This document shows, piece after piece, positions 53,089 through 62,268 of a DNA stretch of 64,000 bases. Under the pieces are notes generated by a model, which was not told the origin of the DNA, ran no database searches, and saw only the letters and a program-made list of their open reading frames with translations. The stretch lies in contig CAVTEP010000001.1 in assembly GCA_963733915.1 (NCBI GenBank), forward strand, positions 434,001 through 498,000. The letters run 5' to 3'. Position 1 is the first letter of the stretch; the number at the start of each line of letters is the position of its first letter. Source of the stretch: Sulfomarinibacter sp963733915. Its GTDB lineage: Bacteria; Acidobacteriota; Thermoanaerobaculia; Thermoanaerobaculales; Sulfomarinibacteraceae. The position numbers and the translations under genes are program-made.

Positions 53089-54123
53089 TCACTCCCCGTC
53101 CGGATCGGCCTCGATCAAAAAGCGCGCCGCTTCTTCGGGCGGCGTCGGGTTGATGCTGTAGCCCGAGCCCCACTCGAAGCCCGCCGGTCGCGAGATGCGC
53201 GGCGCAAACCCGATGTGCCAGTGATAGTCGAGCTCGATCGTGGTCCAGAAATCGGGCTGACCGGGGCGCGGGTGCGGGCTGGGCGCGGTGTGCAGCACCA
53301 TGTTGTAGGGGGGGTCGTCGAGGAGGCCGCGGATCCGGCGCAGGAAGTCCCGCAGAATCACGGCCAGGCCACGGAGCTCGTCGTTTGTGGCGAGCGCGAA
53401 GTCGTGGCGGTGCTCCTTTGGGAGGATCCAGGTCTCGAAGGGCAGCGTGGCCGCAAACGGTGCGAGGGCGACATAGCGATCGGTCTCGAGGCAGATCCGT
53501 TCTGAAAGCCGGAGCTCCTGGCGAATGACATCACAAAAGAGACAGCGTTCGCGGTTTCGAAAGTGCTCGCGACAGGAATTGAGCTCCCCAACCACAGTCG
53601 TCGGGATGATCGGGGTCGCGATGAGCTGCGAATGCGAGTGGGGTACCGACGCCCCGGCCTCGCGGCCCTTGTTTTTGAAGATCAGGACGTAGCGAAGGCG
53701 CAGATCGCGGCGCAGGTCGAGCAGGCGGGCTCGGTAGGCTTCCAACACGAGCTGAATCTGGTCGACACTGAGGTCGGCCATCTCGACATCCGACGCCGGA
53801 GTCTCGACAATCACCTCGTGTGCGCCGACACCGCTGACGGTGTCGTTGAGCCCGACCGCCTCCCGCACCACCTCACCCTCGACGCGGAGAGCCGGAAACG
53901 AGTCTGCAAACACCCGAACCTGCCAGTCGGCGCCGTTGTCGGGACGCGGAATGGTGAAGATGGTGGGCGCCGTCCGGGATTCGTTACCGGGCGCGAACGG
54001 ATCGTCTTCCGGTCTGACGACCGCTTCGCGCGGGGAGGGCGTGAACTCGTGCGGGCGCAGCTTGCGCTCGGGCGCGATGATCGTCCAATGGTGCTTGATC
54101 GGACAGTAACGGAGCTCGGACAT
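53089..54123 (-). CDS. galT: Galactose-1-phosphate uridylyltransferase-like
   Basis: HIT-superfamily nucleotidyltransferase of 344 residues. The nucleophile motif His-x-His-x-Gln is at 162-166 (VPHSHSQLIATP), and zinc-type ligands CLFCDVI and the second HIT half (FAPRISRPAGFEWGSGYSINP) are seen. GalT exchanges UMP between UDP-glucose and galactose-1-phosphate, but prokaryotic relatives beside GH57 genes may use other sugar phosphates or ADP sugars. Start ATG 54123 is one base downstream of the GH57 stop and has AAGGG upstream. Confidence 0.88.
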   Translation of the reverse strand: MSELRYCPIKHHWTIIAPERKLRPHEFTPSPREAVVRPEDDPFAPGNESRTAPTIFTIPRPDNGADWQVRVFADSFPALRVEGEVVREAVGLNDTVSGVGAHEVIVETPASDVEMADLSVDQIQLVLEAYRARLLDLRRDLRLRYVLIFKNKGREAGASVPHSHSQLIATPIIPTTVVGELNSCREHFRNRERCLFCDVIRQELRLSERICLETDRYVALAPFAATLPFETWILPKEHRHDFALATNDELRGLAVILRDFLRRIRGLLDDPPYNMVLHTAPSPHPRPGQPDFWTTIELDYHWHIGFAPRISRPAGFEWGSGYSINPTPPEEAARFLIEADPDGE

Positions 54124-54124
54124 T

Positions 54125-56152
54125 TCAATCCCTTCGCGTGCGGTCTGCATATTCATCGTCGACCGGAAACGGTTCCAGTAGAAGCGCGGCGCCGGCCGGC
54201 AGCCGACATTCGCCGAGCCTGACCTCGAGCCGGACACCGGCGCGCCCGTCCCACGGCAGCGACAGCTCGGCGATCCGGCCGATCGCGAAGTCGACCCCCG
54301 GTGGAAGCTCTCGCTGGCCACCGATATCGACCTTGAGAGTGCGGCCGTCCATGGAGCGAAGGCTCACCTGCAGGTGATGGCGGTCGACCAACGGTTGCAA
54401 CGCGGCACTGCATTCGACCATGATGTAGAGGCGTCCGTTGCCACCCCACACCGCCAGCCGCCGGAGCGGGCCTTCGGTTTCAGACTCGACCCAGACCGCC
54501 ATTGACCATTCGAAATACGAGGTGATCCGACCGTCGATCACCGGCGCGGGGCGGCGCTTCGATACCGGAACCTGCAACGACCGCGTGAGGGTCTTGAGCG
54601 GCTGTTCGAGGTCGACCGGCGATTCGATCCCTGCCGCGACGCAGGCATCAATAAGATGAAGACGAAAGATCTTGTCATAAAGCGGCGCGAGCTCAGTGGG
54701 GTTGTCGTCGCCGAGCCACCAGAACCAATCGGAGCCTTCCGCCAACAGCAGCGATGGCGGTGGGTCATCGGTATCGGGACCGATCGCCGATCGCAGAGCC
54801 GACAAGACTTCCCACGCCCTGGTCTTTTCCGGGTGTCCGATCCAGGTCGCGAAAGTCGAGTTGATCCACGAGCCCGGGTGAAGGCGCTCGAGTATGTCCG
54901 GTTTGCTGAGGTCCGAGGCGCCGGAAAGTGTGGCTGGCACCAGATGAGGCGGTCCGTCGTTGAGGCGGGACGCGAGCTCGCGCAGAAACCGGCCGCCTCC
55001 TTCAGGGTAGTGGAGCCAGGGATTCTCGCCGTCAAGCGCGATCACGATGCTGGCGTCGTCCGTGAGCGATTTCGCGAGCTCCTCGAGGCGGCGCACCAGC
55101 GACTCAGCCGCCTCAGCTTCGTTGCTCCAGCGTCCGTACTCGAAACCGATGGCGTCCGACAATCGGCGATCACGGAAGAAGAGGATTGAGGCCATGCCGT
55201 CGAGCCGCCATGGGCGGTAAAGCTCGTCGGCGGTGTGGTCGCCGTTGCGCAAAATCCGGCCGAGGCTGCGCTCCAGGATTCCTTCGTCGGTGACCAGCCA
55301 GCGCACGCCTGCCTCGGCGTACATGGCCACCGCCTCCGCGGACACCGAGCCTTCCGGCGGCCAGCAACCGGCGGTGTCGAACCCGAGGTCGCGCATGAAG
55401 GCGCGACCCTTATCAAGCTGCCGGCAGGCGTCTCGCGGATAGTGAAAGGCGGGCACCTCGGGTGCCTGGTGCGGCGCCCAGCTGGCGGTAACGACACCGG
55501 TGTCGATGAGCAATGGCGCGATCGGGTGGGCAAATGGACTGGTCGAGATCTCGACCCCGGGGAGGACCGCGAGGCGGCGCCAGCCTTCGATCAGCTCGGC
55601 AGGCTGGACCCGAAGCCATGCGGCCACCTGTCGGTGGTCGTCGGCGCCGAAGCCCCCTCCCCGCTCATAAAGGGGGGCCAGGCGCGCATCGGTCCAGGCC
55701 TGCTCGCCTGCGTGGGCGAGGACGAAGAGCACCTGGAGGTCGCGCAAATCACCAGGCCCATAGCGGCTCGCGAGCCGGTTTTTGGTACCGGCCGGGGGTC
55801 GCCGTTGTGCGAGCTCGCCGAGCTTGGGGTAGCGGGCGAGCTGGCGCGGGTTGACGTGAAATCCCCACGCCACAAGCGTCCCGATCTGGGTTTCAGAGAG
55901 CTCGGTGGCCGGCGTCAGGACAGCGTCCAGAACCGGGTCGGTTACTTTTTCTTCGGTGTAGGCGACGAGCTGCTCGAGAAGAGTCGGAACGATGTTGACG
56001 ACGTGTCCGGAAGCCGAGGTGCTCTCGAGGGCGCGGGCGAGAGTCTTATAGGCGCCGCCGGCGTGCAGGATCGCCCAGGGCGCGTGGGAGACGCCGTCGG
56101 CGGTGCGGTATGCCGGCTGGTGGAGGTGCCAAAGGAAGGAAACCGTCGCCAT
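54125..56152 (-). CDS. Glycoside hydrolase family 57 protein
   Basis: Alpha-glucan-active enzyme of 675 residues. The N-terminal VSFLWHLHQPAYR is the family's first conserved region; the nucleophile is Glu267 (WPPEGSVS) and the acid/base is Asp374 (IALDGENPW). A C-terminal beta domain about 545-670 may bind glucan. The layout resembles amylopullulanase- or branching-type GH57 enzymes acting on glycogen. No signal peptide, so it acts in the cytosol, in line with the neighbouring GalT-like gene. Together they suggest internal glucan turnover. Confidence 0.9.
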   Translation of the reverse strand: MATVSFLWHLHQPAYRTADGVSHAPWAILHAGGAYKTLARALESTSASGHVVNIVPTLLEQLVAYTEEKVTDPVLDAVLTPATELSETQIGTLVAWGFHVNPRQLARYPKLGELAQRRPPAGTKNRLASRYGPGDLRDLQVLFVLAHAGEQAWTDARLAPLYERGGGFGADDHRQVAAWLRVQPAELIEGWRRLAVLPGVEISTSPFAHPIAPLLIDTGVVTASWAPHQAPEVPAFHYPRDACRQLDKGRAFMRDLGFDTAGCWPPEGSVSAEAVAMYAEAGVRWLVTDEGILERSLGRILRNGDHTADELYRPWRLDGMASILFFRDRRLSDAIGFEYGRWSNEAEAAESLVRRLEELAKSLTDDASIVIALDGENPWLHYPEGGGRFLRELASRLNDGPPHLVPATLSGASDLSKPDILERLHPGSWINSTFATWIGHPEKTRAWEVLSALRSAIGPDTDDPPPSLLLAEGSDWFWWLGDDNPTELAPLYDKIFRLHLIDACVAAGIESPVDLEQPLKTLTRSLQVPVSKRRPAPVIDGRITSYFEWSMAVWVESETEGPLRRLAVWGGNGRLYIMVECSAALQPLVDRHHLQVSLRSMDGRTLKVDIGGQRELPPGVDFAIGRIAELSLPWDGRAGVRLEVRLGECRLPAGAALLLEPFPVDDEYADRTRRD

Positions 56153-56167
56153 GAAATCGACTACGGA

Positions 56168-56362
56168 TCAGTCGTCGGACGTTCCGTAGTAGCGGTCATC
56201 CAGTGACATCATCTCCCCGTACGCCTCTTCGCTGGTAAACAGGGCCGCCTTTTGGTTTCCGCATGTTGTGCAGATGGCCTCGGTGATCCGTGCACCGTCC
56301 CAATCAAAGGTGTAGACGGGGCTGTCGCATTCCAAACAGATGACGAAGTCGGGCTCGTTCAT
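56168..56362 (-). CDS. Small zinc-ribbon protein
   Basis: A 64-residue protein with two CxxC knuckles: ICLECDSP near residue 9 and ICTTCGNQ near residue 31, followed by an acidic tail (SLDDRYYGTSDD). GGGAGG lies seven bases before ATG 56362. It starts the operon with GH57 and GalT (15 bases upstream of GH57). Family and role unknown; such ribbons often bind nucleic acid or protein partners. Confidence 0.8.
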   Translation of the reverse strand: MNEPDFVICLECDSPVYTFDWDGARITEAICTTCGNQKAALFTSEEAYGEMMSLDDRYYGTSDD

Positions 56363-56430
56363 GTCGGTACCTCCCACTCAGAATTCCATTTTCGCTGCGA
56401 ATGAGCTGGGTGTCACCCCTCGTAGAGGGC

Positions 56431-56520
56431 AGAGGAGAAAAGGGGCACAGGAGAAAAGGAGCTGTGGAGCAGTTCCCGTTCTCCCATTCCCCTTTTCCCC
56501 TTTTCCCCTTTTCCCCTCCG
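56431..56520. repeat. Purine/pyrimidine tandem hairpin (family B)
   Basis: GAGGAGAAAAGGGG and GGAGAAAAGGAG words (56431-56460) face CCCCTTTT repeated three times (56489-56520). It lies between the zinc-ribbon and SNF2 genes. Confidence 0.75.
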
Positions 56521-56533
56521 CTTCTCCGTTTTT

Positions 56534-59266
56534 TCACTCTTCCGTGGGGACTTCGAGATCCAGCAGGCCCATGATCTCCTGCCGGCTGAAGCTCGAGATC
56601 ACGTCTTCGGTCGGTGTCACGACCCGCTCCATCAGCTCCACCTTGGAACGGATGAGCTCGTCGATCCGCTCCTCGATCGTGTTCCGGGTGATGAGCTTGA
56701 AGACCTGGACGAAGCGTCGTTGACCGAGGCGGTGAACCCGGTCGGTCGCCTGGTTTTCCTTGGCCGGATTCCACCAGCGATCATAGTGCAGCACCACCGA
56801 GGCGCCGGTGAGATCGATCCCGACCCCGCCGGCGAGAAGGCTTGCAAGCAGCACGCGTTCGTGTTGCTCGGAGTTGAAGCGCCGGACGATGCTTCCGCGG
56901 TCACGGGTCTCGCCGGTCAACACGAGGTGTTTGATCTTACGCCGGTCGAGGTGGTGCGACATCAGTTCGATCATCTTTACGTATTGGGAGAAGACGACGA
57001 CCTGCAAACCACCATCGAGCGCCTCGTCGAGGATTTCGTCGAAGATCTCGGTCTTCGCCGACTCGCCAGATCCCGAATCTTCGCCCTCCACCAGTTGGGG
57101 GTGATCGCAGACCTGCTTGAGGCGGGTGAGGAGAGCAAAGATGTGCATGTACGGGATCACCGCCTCTTCGTCTCTGAGCAGCTCGACGATTTCGGCCGAT
57201 CGCTGGCGGTGGATGCTCCGGTACAGCGCTTTCTGCTCCGGCAGGAGGTGACAGTAGCGAATGTCCTCCACCTTTTCCGGCAGATCGGCCAGCACCTGGT
57301 CCTTGACCCGTCGCAGCGTGAGCACGCCCAGGCGCTGCCGGAGAAGGTGGAGTTGGTGGTGAGAGGGGTCGCGGTGGGTGGTTCGAAATTCTCGTTCCGA
57401 CCCGAGGTAGCCGGGCAGGATCAGGTCAACAACGGACCACAGCTCGAGGAGGCGGTTTTCGAGCGGCGTGCCGGTGAGAGCGAGACGAAAGGACGCCGGA
57501 ACCTTGCGCGCGGCGCGGGCCGCCTTAGTGCGCGGGTTCTTGATCCGTTGCGCCTCGTCGAAAACCACGACCGCCCACTTTCGTTCGATCAGCGCCTCGG
57601 TCGACCGAAACAGGATGTCGTAGGTTGTCAATACGATGCCGCCGCTGTCGAAACCGTCAAGCGAACGCGACGGGCCGTGGAACAGCCTGAGCTTGAGCCC
57701 CGGCGCGAAACGGCTGAGCAGGGTGTGCCAGTGTTCGAGGACACCCCGCGGACACACGACAATCGACTGTGCGTCCGGATCGCGGTCGGCGAGAAGGCAC
57801 AACAGACCCATCACCTGGTGAGTCTTGCCGAGCCCCATGTCATCGGCCAGCAGTGCGCCGACACCAACCAGGTAACGGCCCCAGAGCCAGGCGACACCTT
57901 CTGCCTGGTAGGGCCGGAGATGGGAGCGGAGTCCGGGCGGGCTGTGAAACTCGCGCCCGCCGCGTCCCTGAAGGACCGCAGCGAGCTCGCGCAAATCCTC
58001 GTCGGGGCCTTCCACCGACAGACCGGTTTCGGCTATGAGACGGATAAAGGCGACACGGCTGCCGAGCATCCCGAGATCGCGGCGGCGCTTGGGCATACGA
58101 AAACCCAGTTCCTGCAGGACATCAGTGTCAGGTGCCCGGACGATGGTCTCTCCGATGCGAGTGAAGCCGATTTCGAGGAGCGGCAGCACGTCCGCCCATG
58201 AGAGTAGGGTGCCCGCCGCTTCATACCGGGGACGAACCCGGATCTTGCCGTTCGGCGTTGTCTCGGCCTCAAGGGCGACCGGGGTGGGGACGAGAGGCTG
58301 GCGGAAGGTCGCGAGCTGGCCCTGCGGCAGGTACCAGGAGTGCTGGCGAAGCTGCGGGTGATCGAGATTGAGAAAACGCAGTGCGTCCTTGCCCTTGAGA
58401 ACCCTCCGGCCCTGGCGGTAGAACGGCACCAACGGCGTCGCCGGATCGAGCACCCGGCACAGGTGGCTGCCGATCCTTGCCCAACGGCCATGGATGCGCC
58501 CGTTGAGGCCATCGGCGGTAAAAACCTGGCCGCTGCCGAGGCGATATCCGGGTTCGAGGATGATCCCCTGATCGTCCCAGGTCGTGGTCAGCACCGGACG
58601 AAGCCTTGCTTCCGACAACTCGAGCTCAGCGAGCTCGCCTTCAAGCCGGATCGTCGACAGCGACCGGAGCATCGGCAGCGCTCCGGGGAGGTTTGAGGCC
58701 GGGAAAAAAACCAGACGGGTGTCCCCGGAGGGCAGCGCGATTCTGATCTCGACGTCGCCGCCGGCCAGCTGGGCGGTTGCGGTCCCGGTCTTCTGCAGCG
58801 ACAGCTGGAGCTCGAGGGCCGAACGAAGATCGTCGCCGGTAAGATGGCTGAGATCGACGCGTTCGGCCGCCGACCGCCCCGGAGAAATAAAGGGGTGACG
58901 CGAATTGGCGCGCCACATGGCGCCGGGTCCAAGGCGCTGCATCGTTGCGCGGATGTCGAGCCACTGGAGTAGCGTCGCCGTGGCATGGAAGCAAGGCGGT
59001 TCGATTTCCCCACAGACCGAGCACTCGCAGTACGGGAAGGTGCTCCGGCCGATGGCGGAGATCCGCACCGTCGATCCGGGCGACACGAGCTCGGCCTCGA
59101 GGTCTTCGCCAGTCCATGCGATCTTCGCCACCCGCCGATCCTGGTAGAGATGGTAGCCGCGTTCGGCGATGCCGCGCGGCAGCTTTCCCAACACCTCTCC
59201 GGTGTTGATCTCAAACAGTCCGGATCGGCTTTTTGGCTTCCGTCCGGGAGTGGAGTCCGCGGTCAT
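56534..59266 (-). CDS. SNF2-family helicase with SWIM-type zinc finger
   Basis: DNA-dependent ATPase of 910 residues. N-terminal SWIM-like zinc motif (CECSVCGEIEPPCFHATA, about residues 78-95), a central accessory domain, then the SNF2 core from about 455: Walker A Lys481 (DDMGLGKT), DEAQ box (VVVFDEAQRIKN), the TGTPLENR motif and helicase C with VGIDLTGASVVLHYDRWWNPAKE-type motif VI (ending ATDRVHRLGQ). SWIM-SNF2 proteins move along DNA and are linked to repair or transcription recycling. The gene is intact and monocistronic. Confidence 0.94.
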   Translation of the reverse strand: MTADSTPGRKPKSRSGLFEINTGEVLGKLPRGIAERGYHLYQDRRVAKIAWTGEDLEAELVSPGSTVRISAIGRSTFPYCECSVCGEIEPPCFHATATLLQWLDIRATMQRLGPGAMWRANSRHPFISPGRSAAERVDLSHLTGDDLRSALELQLSLQKTGTATAQLAGGDVEIRIALPSGDTRLVFFPASNLPGALPMLRSLSTIRLEGELAELELSEARLRPVLTTTWDDQGIILEPGYRLGSGQVFTADGLNGRIHGRWARIGSHLCRVLDPATPLVPFYRQGRRVLKGKDALRFLNLDHPQLRQHSWYLPQGQLATFRQPLVPTPVALEAETTPNGKIRVRPRYEAAGTLLSWADVLPLLEIGFTRIGETIVRAPDTDVLQELGFRMPKRRRDLGMLGSRVAFIRLIAETGLSVEGPDEDLRELAAVLQGRGGREFHSPPGLRSHLRPYQAEGVAWLWGRYLVGVGALLADDMGLGKTHQVMGLLCLLADRDPDAQSIVVCPRGVLEHWHTLLSRFAPGLKLRLFHGPSRSLDGFDSGGIVLTTYDILFRSTEALIERKWAVVVFDEAQRIKNPRTKAARAARKVPASFRLALTGTPLENRLLELWSVVDLILPGYLGSEREFRTTHRDPSHHQLHLLRQRLGVLTLRRVKDQVLADLPEKVEDIRYCHLLPEQKALYRSIHRQRSAEIVELLRDEEAVIPYMHIFALLTRLKQVCDHPQLVEGEDSGSGESAKTEIFDEILDEALDGGLQVVVFSQYVKMIELMSHHLDRRKIKHLVLTGETRDRGSIVRRFNSEQHERVLLASLLAGGVGIDLTGASVVLHYDRWWNPAKENQATDRVHRLGQRRFVQVFKLITRNTIEERIDELIRSKVELMERVVTPTEDVISSFSRQEIMGLLDLEVPTEE

Positions 59267-59572
59267 AGCCCATCAATATAGCAGGATCTCGGTCGAGGCT
59301 CCCGCGGATTTCGGGGGAGCTTGGTGACAGAGGCCCGGTTTTTGGGCGAAGAAAAATGGCGAGCGGTGGAGAAAACCGTTCGAACGTTTAAACGTTAGGA
59401 CGTTTAACGTCTCAACCGCCCACCCTGGTCGAGTGATGATTGCCAAAACCCCCCGGGGAGCGATGGGCTGAACGTTCTAAGGTTTTAACGTTCTAACGGC
59501 AGACTCACTCCTCTGCCCCTTTTCCCCTTTTCTCCTTTTCTCCTTTTCCCCTCCGCCCCTCTGCTCCTCGTA
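59267..59572. repeat. Repeat-filled gap: two family A arrays and one family B arm
   Basis: Within these 306 non-coding bases, AACGTT-type words occur at 59376-59418 and again at 59468-59500, separated by a CCACCCTGG-containing segment; CCCCTTTT/CTCCTTTT words fill 59514-59560. The two AACGTT arrays are mutually complementary. It separates the SNF2 and MFS genes, both minus strand. I see no gene in it. Confidence 0.75.
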
Positions 59573-60781
59573 TCATCGCGGTGCGCGGAGCGGACGCGAG
59601 AGGGCGGCGAAACCGAGACCGAGAAATGCACCGACCGTCCCGATGCCGAACCACAGGGTGCCGGCGCCGAGGTGCTGGTAAACCGCGGTGCCGATTACAG
59701 GGCCGATGACAAACGCGGTGGAGAACGCGAGAGTGTAGGCGCCCATATAGCTCCCGACAGCAGCTCGTCCCGCCCGTTCAGCGACAATGGCATTCGAGAT
59801 CGGCATCGAGAGCATTTCGCCAACCGTCAGAACCACCATCGACAGCACCGCCATCGTCCACACCGAAGCCAGGGGGAGAAGGGCGAGGCCGATGCACACG
59901 GAAAACGCACCCACACCGACCGTTCGCATGCGGTCACGTCGCTCGACCGCGCGGATCAGCGGCATCTCGGCAAGAACAATCAAGATCGCATTGAGGGCGA
60001 GCAGGAGCCCGATGGCGCGCTCCGAGAGCCCGTAGACCGAGCGGAGGTAGATCGGCAGGGTCGACCACACCTGGAAAAAGGTCATGGCGAGCAGAACGAT
60101 CAATACCAGAAAAACGAGATACGGACCGTCGCTCCAGGGTGAGCGGCCTATGTGTCTCCGCCGATGATCGATCTCAACCCCGCCACCAACGCTGTTCCTG
60201 AAGCTCACGATCAGAATCGCGGCGGCCGCCCAGCACGTCAGTGCGTCGGCAAAAAAGATCAGGGCGTAACCGTGAACGGCGAGTATTCCGGCGACGGCGG
60301 GGCCGACGGCCATGCCGAGGTTGGCTGCAAGACGGATGAGCGCGAAGGCGCGACTCTGGGTCTCCGCCGTGCTGCGATGGGCGATGGCCACCAGCAGTGC
60401 CGGCCGAAATGCATCACCCAGGACGGCGATCGTGAAGATACCGACCGCCAGCGCGGGAAAGCTCTCGAGGCGGACAAAGAGCGCGAAGCCAATGCCGCTC
60501 GTAATCAGCGACAGCTGTTGGATTCGCAGCGGATCCACGCGGTCCGAAAGCCAGCCGCCAAGAAACGAGCCGAGCATCGATCCAAGACCAAAGCAGCCGA
60601 TGATGAGGCCGGCCCGCGCGGAGCTGAAGCCGAGGTCCTTGGTCAGGTAGAGGGAGAGGAAGGGGAGCACCATGGTGCCGGCCCGGTTGACAAAAAGGGC
60701 GCCGGCAAGCAGCCACACCTCGCGATCAAGACCGGCGAAGGCGGCGCGATAGGCAAAAAACAGGGATCTGAACAGCTTCAT
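59573..60781 (-). CDS. Major facilitator superfamily transporter
   Basis: A 402-residue inner-membrane carrier with 12 predicted helices. The loop 2-3 signature is present as GSFLGGWLSDRVDPLR (about residues 71-86). The N-terminal MKLFRSLFFAYRAAFAGLDREVW precedes the first helix. The pattern resembles drug/metabolite exporters of the YceL/MdtH kind, but no substrate can be read. Transcribed alone. Confidence 0.9.
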   Translation of the reverse strand: MKLFRSLFFAYRAAFAGLDREVWLLAGALFVNRAGTMVLPFLSLYLTKDLGFSSARAGLIIGCFGLGSMLGSFLGGWLSDRVDPLRIQQLSLITSGIGFALFVRLESFPALAVGIFTIAVLGDAFRPALLVAIAHRSTAETQSRAFALIRLAANLGMAVGPAVAGILAVHGYALIFFADALTCWAAAAILIVSFRNSVGGGVEIDHRRRHIGRSPWSDGPYLVFLVLIVLLAMTFFQVWSTLPIYLRSVYGLSERAIGLLLALNAILIVLAEMPLIRAVERRDRMRTVGVGAFSVCIGLALLPLASVWTMAVLSMVVLTVGEMLSMPISNAIVAERAGRAAVGSYMGAYTLAFSTAFVIGPVIGTAVYQHLGAGTLWFGIGTVGAFLGLGFAALSRPLRAPR

Positions 60782-60950
60782 GAAGAAAATCTGGTCTTCC
60801 CGGGCGTGCAGTATAGGCGCACCGCGATTTTCCCGTGGCGCGTAGCCCTGACGGCGGACCGACCTTCGGCTATAAGATATTGTAATAGAATAATTTAGAT
60901 GTTTTCTGATGTTTTCACACTAATATTTGTAATTTTCAACAATCAGATAC

Positions 60951-60979
60951 TTGACAAAACAATAAGCAGATATTATATT
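60951..60979 (+). promoter_or_regulatory. Sigma-70 promoter of small heat-shock gene
   Basis: -35 TTGACA (60951-60956), 17-base spacer, -10 TATATT (60974-60979) in an A/T-rich island (about 60875-60995) that stands out from the GC-rich surroundings and may act as an UP element. No CIRCE inverted repeat or clear sigma-32 box was seen. Confidence 0.8.
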
Positions 60980-61016
60980 CAATGTCGTGAATGAAGCATG
61001 AAGGGAGGAATCAACC

Positions 61017-61481
61017 ATGGTCATGCTGACACGGTGGAATCCGACGACAGATGGGGCGAACCTGGCTCGGCGGATGGAAGGTCTTTTTGACGAGATGGTG
61101 GGTCGTGGGTTTTGGCGGACTTCGGAAGAGCGTCCCCTCCGCGGCTCCTGGGTCCCGGCCATCAACATCCTCGAGCGGACCGATGCGATGGTGATCACCG
61201 CCGACCTGCCCGGTCTCAAGGCCGAGGACGTCGAGGTGACGGTCGAGGAGGGAACCCTCACGATCCGCGGCGAGCGCAGGCTCGAGGAGGCGTCCGAGGG
61301 TGAGACCTACCATCGGGTGGAGCGGCTCTACGGGGTCTTTGAACGCTCGTTCACTCTTCCCAACTCGGTCAACGTGGACAAGATCGACGCCCGCTTCTCA
61401 AACGGTGAGATGGTTCTCACCCTGCCCAAGCGCGAGGAGTCCAAGCCCCGTTCGGTCAAAATCAAGGTCGAGAAGATCTGA
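61017..61481 (+). CDS. Hsp20/alpha-crystallin small heat-shock protein
   Basis: A 154-residue holdase chaperone that forms oligomers and keeps unfolded proteins soluble. The alpha-crystallin domain is about 42-140 (WVPAINILERTDAMVITADL start; GERRLEE middle; ARFSNGEMVLTLPK with the conserved glycine-x-leucine-like end). AGGGAGGA lies eight bases before ATG 61017, downstream of a consensus promoter. The transcript ends in a hairpin at 61515. Confidence 0.95.
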   Translation: MVMLTRWNPTTDGANLARRMEGLFDEMVGRGFWRTSEERPLRGSWVPAINILERTDAMVITADLPGLKAEDVEVTVEEGTLTIRGERRLEEASEGETYHRVERLYGVFERSFTLPNSVNVDKIDARFSNGEMVLTLPKREESKPRSVKIKVEKI

Positions 61482-61514
61482 AACAACCGACCCATCTGAA
61501 AATCGGAACTGGAG

Positions 61515-61536
61515 AGCCCCGGAGTCATCCGGGGCT
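61515..61536 (+). terminator. Intrinsic terminator of Hsp20 gene
   Basis: AGCCCCGGA/TCCGGGGCT stem of nine pairs with a four-base loop, followed by TATT. Confidence 0.8.
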
Positions 61537-61553
61537 TATTCATAGTAACGAAA

Positions 61554-61583
61554 ACAACGTTAGAACGTTAAAACGTTCAAACG
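61554..61583. repeat. AACGTT-word tandem repeat (family A)
   Basis: Three to four AACGTT/AAACGTT words between the 3' ends of the convergent Hsp20 and superoxide dismutase genes, as in the array near 7400. Confidence 0.75.
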
Positions 61584-61589
61584 GCGAAG

Positions 61590-62165
61590 TCACAGGTTGG
61601 CGGCGACGAACTCCCAGTTCACCAGCTGCCAGAAGTGCTCGAGATATTCGGGTCGGGAGTTGCGGTAGTCGATGTAGTAGGCGTGTTCCCAGACGTCGCA
61701 GGTCAACACCGGTTTGGTGCCGTGGGCGATGGGTGTATCGGCATTGTCAGTCGTTTCGACAACCAATCGACCGGACGGCTCGCTCACCAACCATGCCCAA
61801 CCGGATCCGAAATGGCCGGTAGCGGCGGCAGTGAAGGTGTCGTGAAATTTCGCGAAGTTGCCAAAAGCGTAGTTGATCCGGGTTGCCAGCGCGCCGGAGG
61901 GCTGGCCACCGCCGTCCGGGCTCAGACAGGACCAGTAGAAACTGTGGTTCCAGACCTGTGCGGCGTTGTTGAAGATGGCGCCGTCCGCTTTGCGAATGAT
62001 GTCCTCGAGCGAGCTCGTCTCCCACTCGGTCCCGGCGGTCAGGCGACTGAGGTTGGCAACGTAGGCACTGTGGTGCTTGCCATGATGATAGGCGAGGGTC
62101 TCGGCCGACAGATGCGGCGCGAGGGCATCATCCGGATATGGAAGAGGGGGCAACTCGAAAGCCAT
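61590..62165 (-). CDS. sodB: Iron-type superoxide dismutase
   Basis: Converts superoxide to hydrogen peroxide and oxygen. The 191 residues carry metal ligands in the HHGKHHSAYV helix, the AQVWNHSFYW histidine, and DVWEHAYYIDY. The glutamine in FNNAAQVWNH and the general wording favour the iron type over manganese, though metal choice needs testing. GGGAGG lies before ATG 62165, and TATAAA at 62199-62194 may be the -10 box. No signal peptide: cytosolic. Confidence 0.94.
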   Translation of the reverse strand: MAFELPPLPYPDDALAPHLSAETLAYHHGKHHSAYVANLSRLTAGTEWETSSLEDIIRKADGAIFNNAAQVWNHSFYWSCLSPDGGGQPSGALATRINYAFGNFAKFHDTFTAAATGHFGSGWAWLVSEPSGRLVVETTDNADTPIAHGTKPVLTCDVWEHAYYIDYRNSRPEYLEHFWQLVNWEFVAANL

Positions 62166-62268
62166 GATGTCCTCCCTGTCTGGTTTTTTCAATTTTATAC
62201 TGGAATCAGTGGTTGGAGCCTGTTTTGAGATAAAACAAGTCCACCCTGGATGCAGATGAAAAGTCGCC

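Noticed and set aside
60875..61016. CIRCE or sigma-32 control of the Hsp20 gene
   Set aside because: No TTAGCACTC-N9-GAGTGCTAA element; a plain sigma-70 consensus is present instead.
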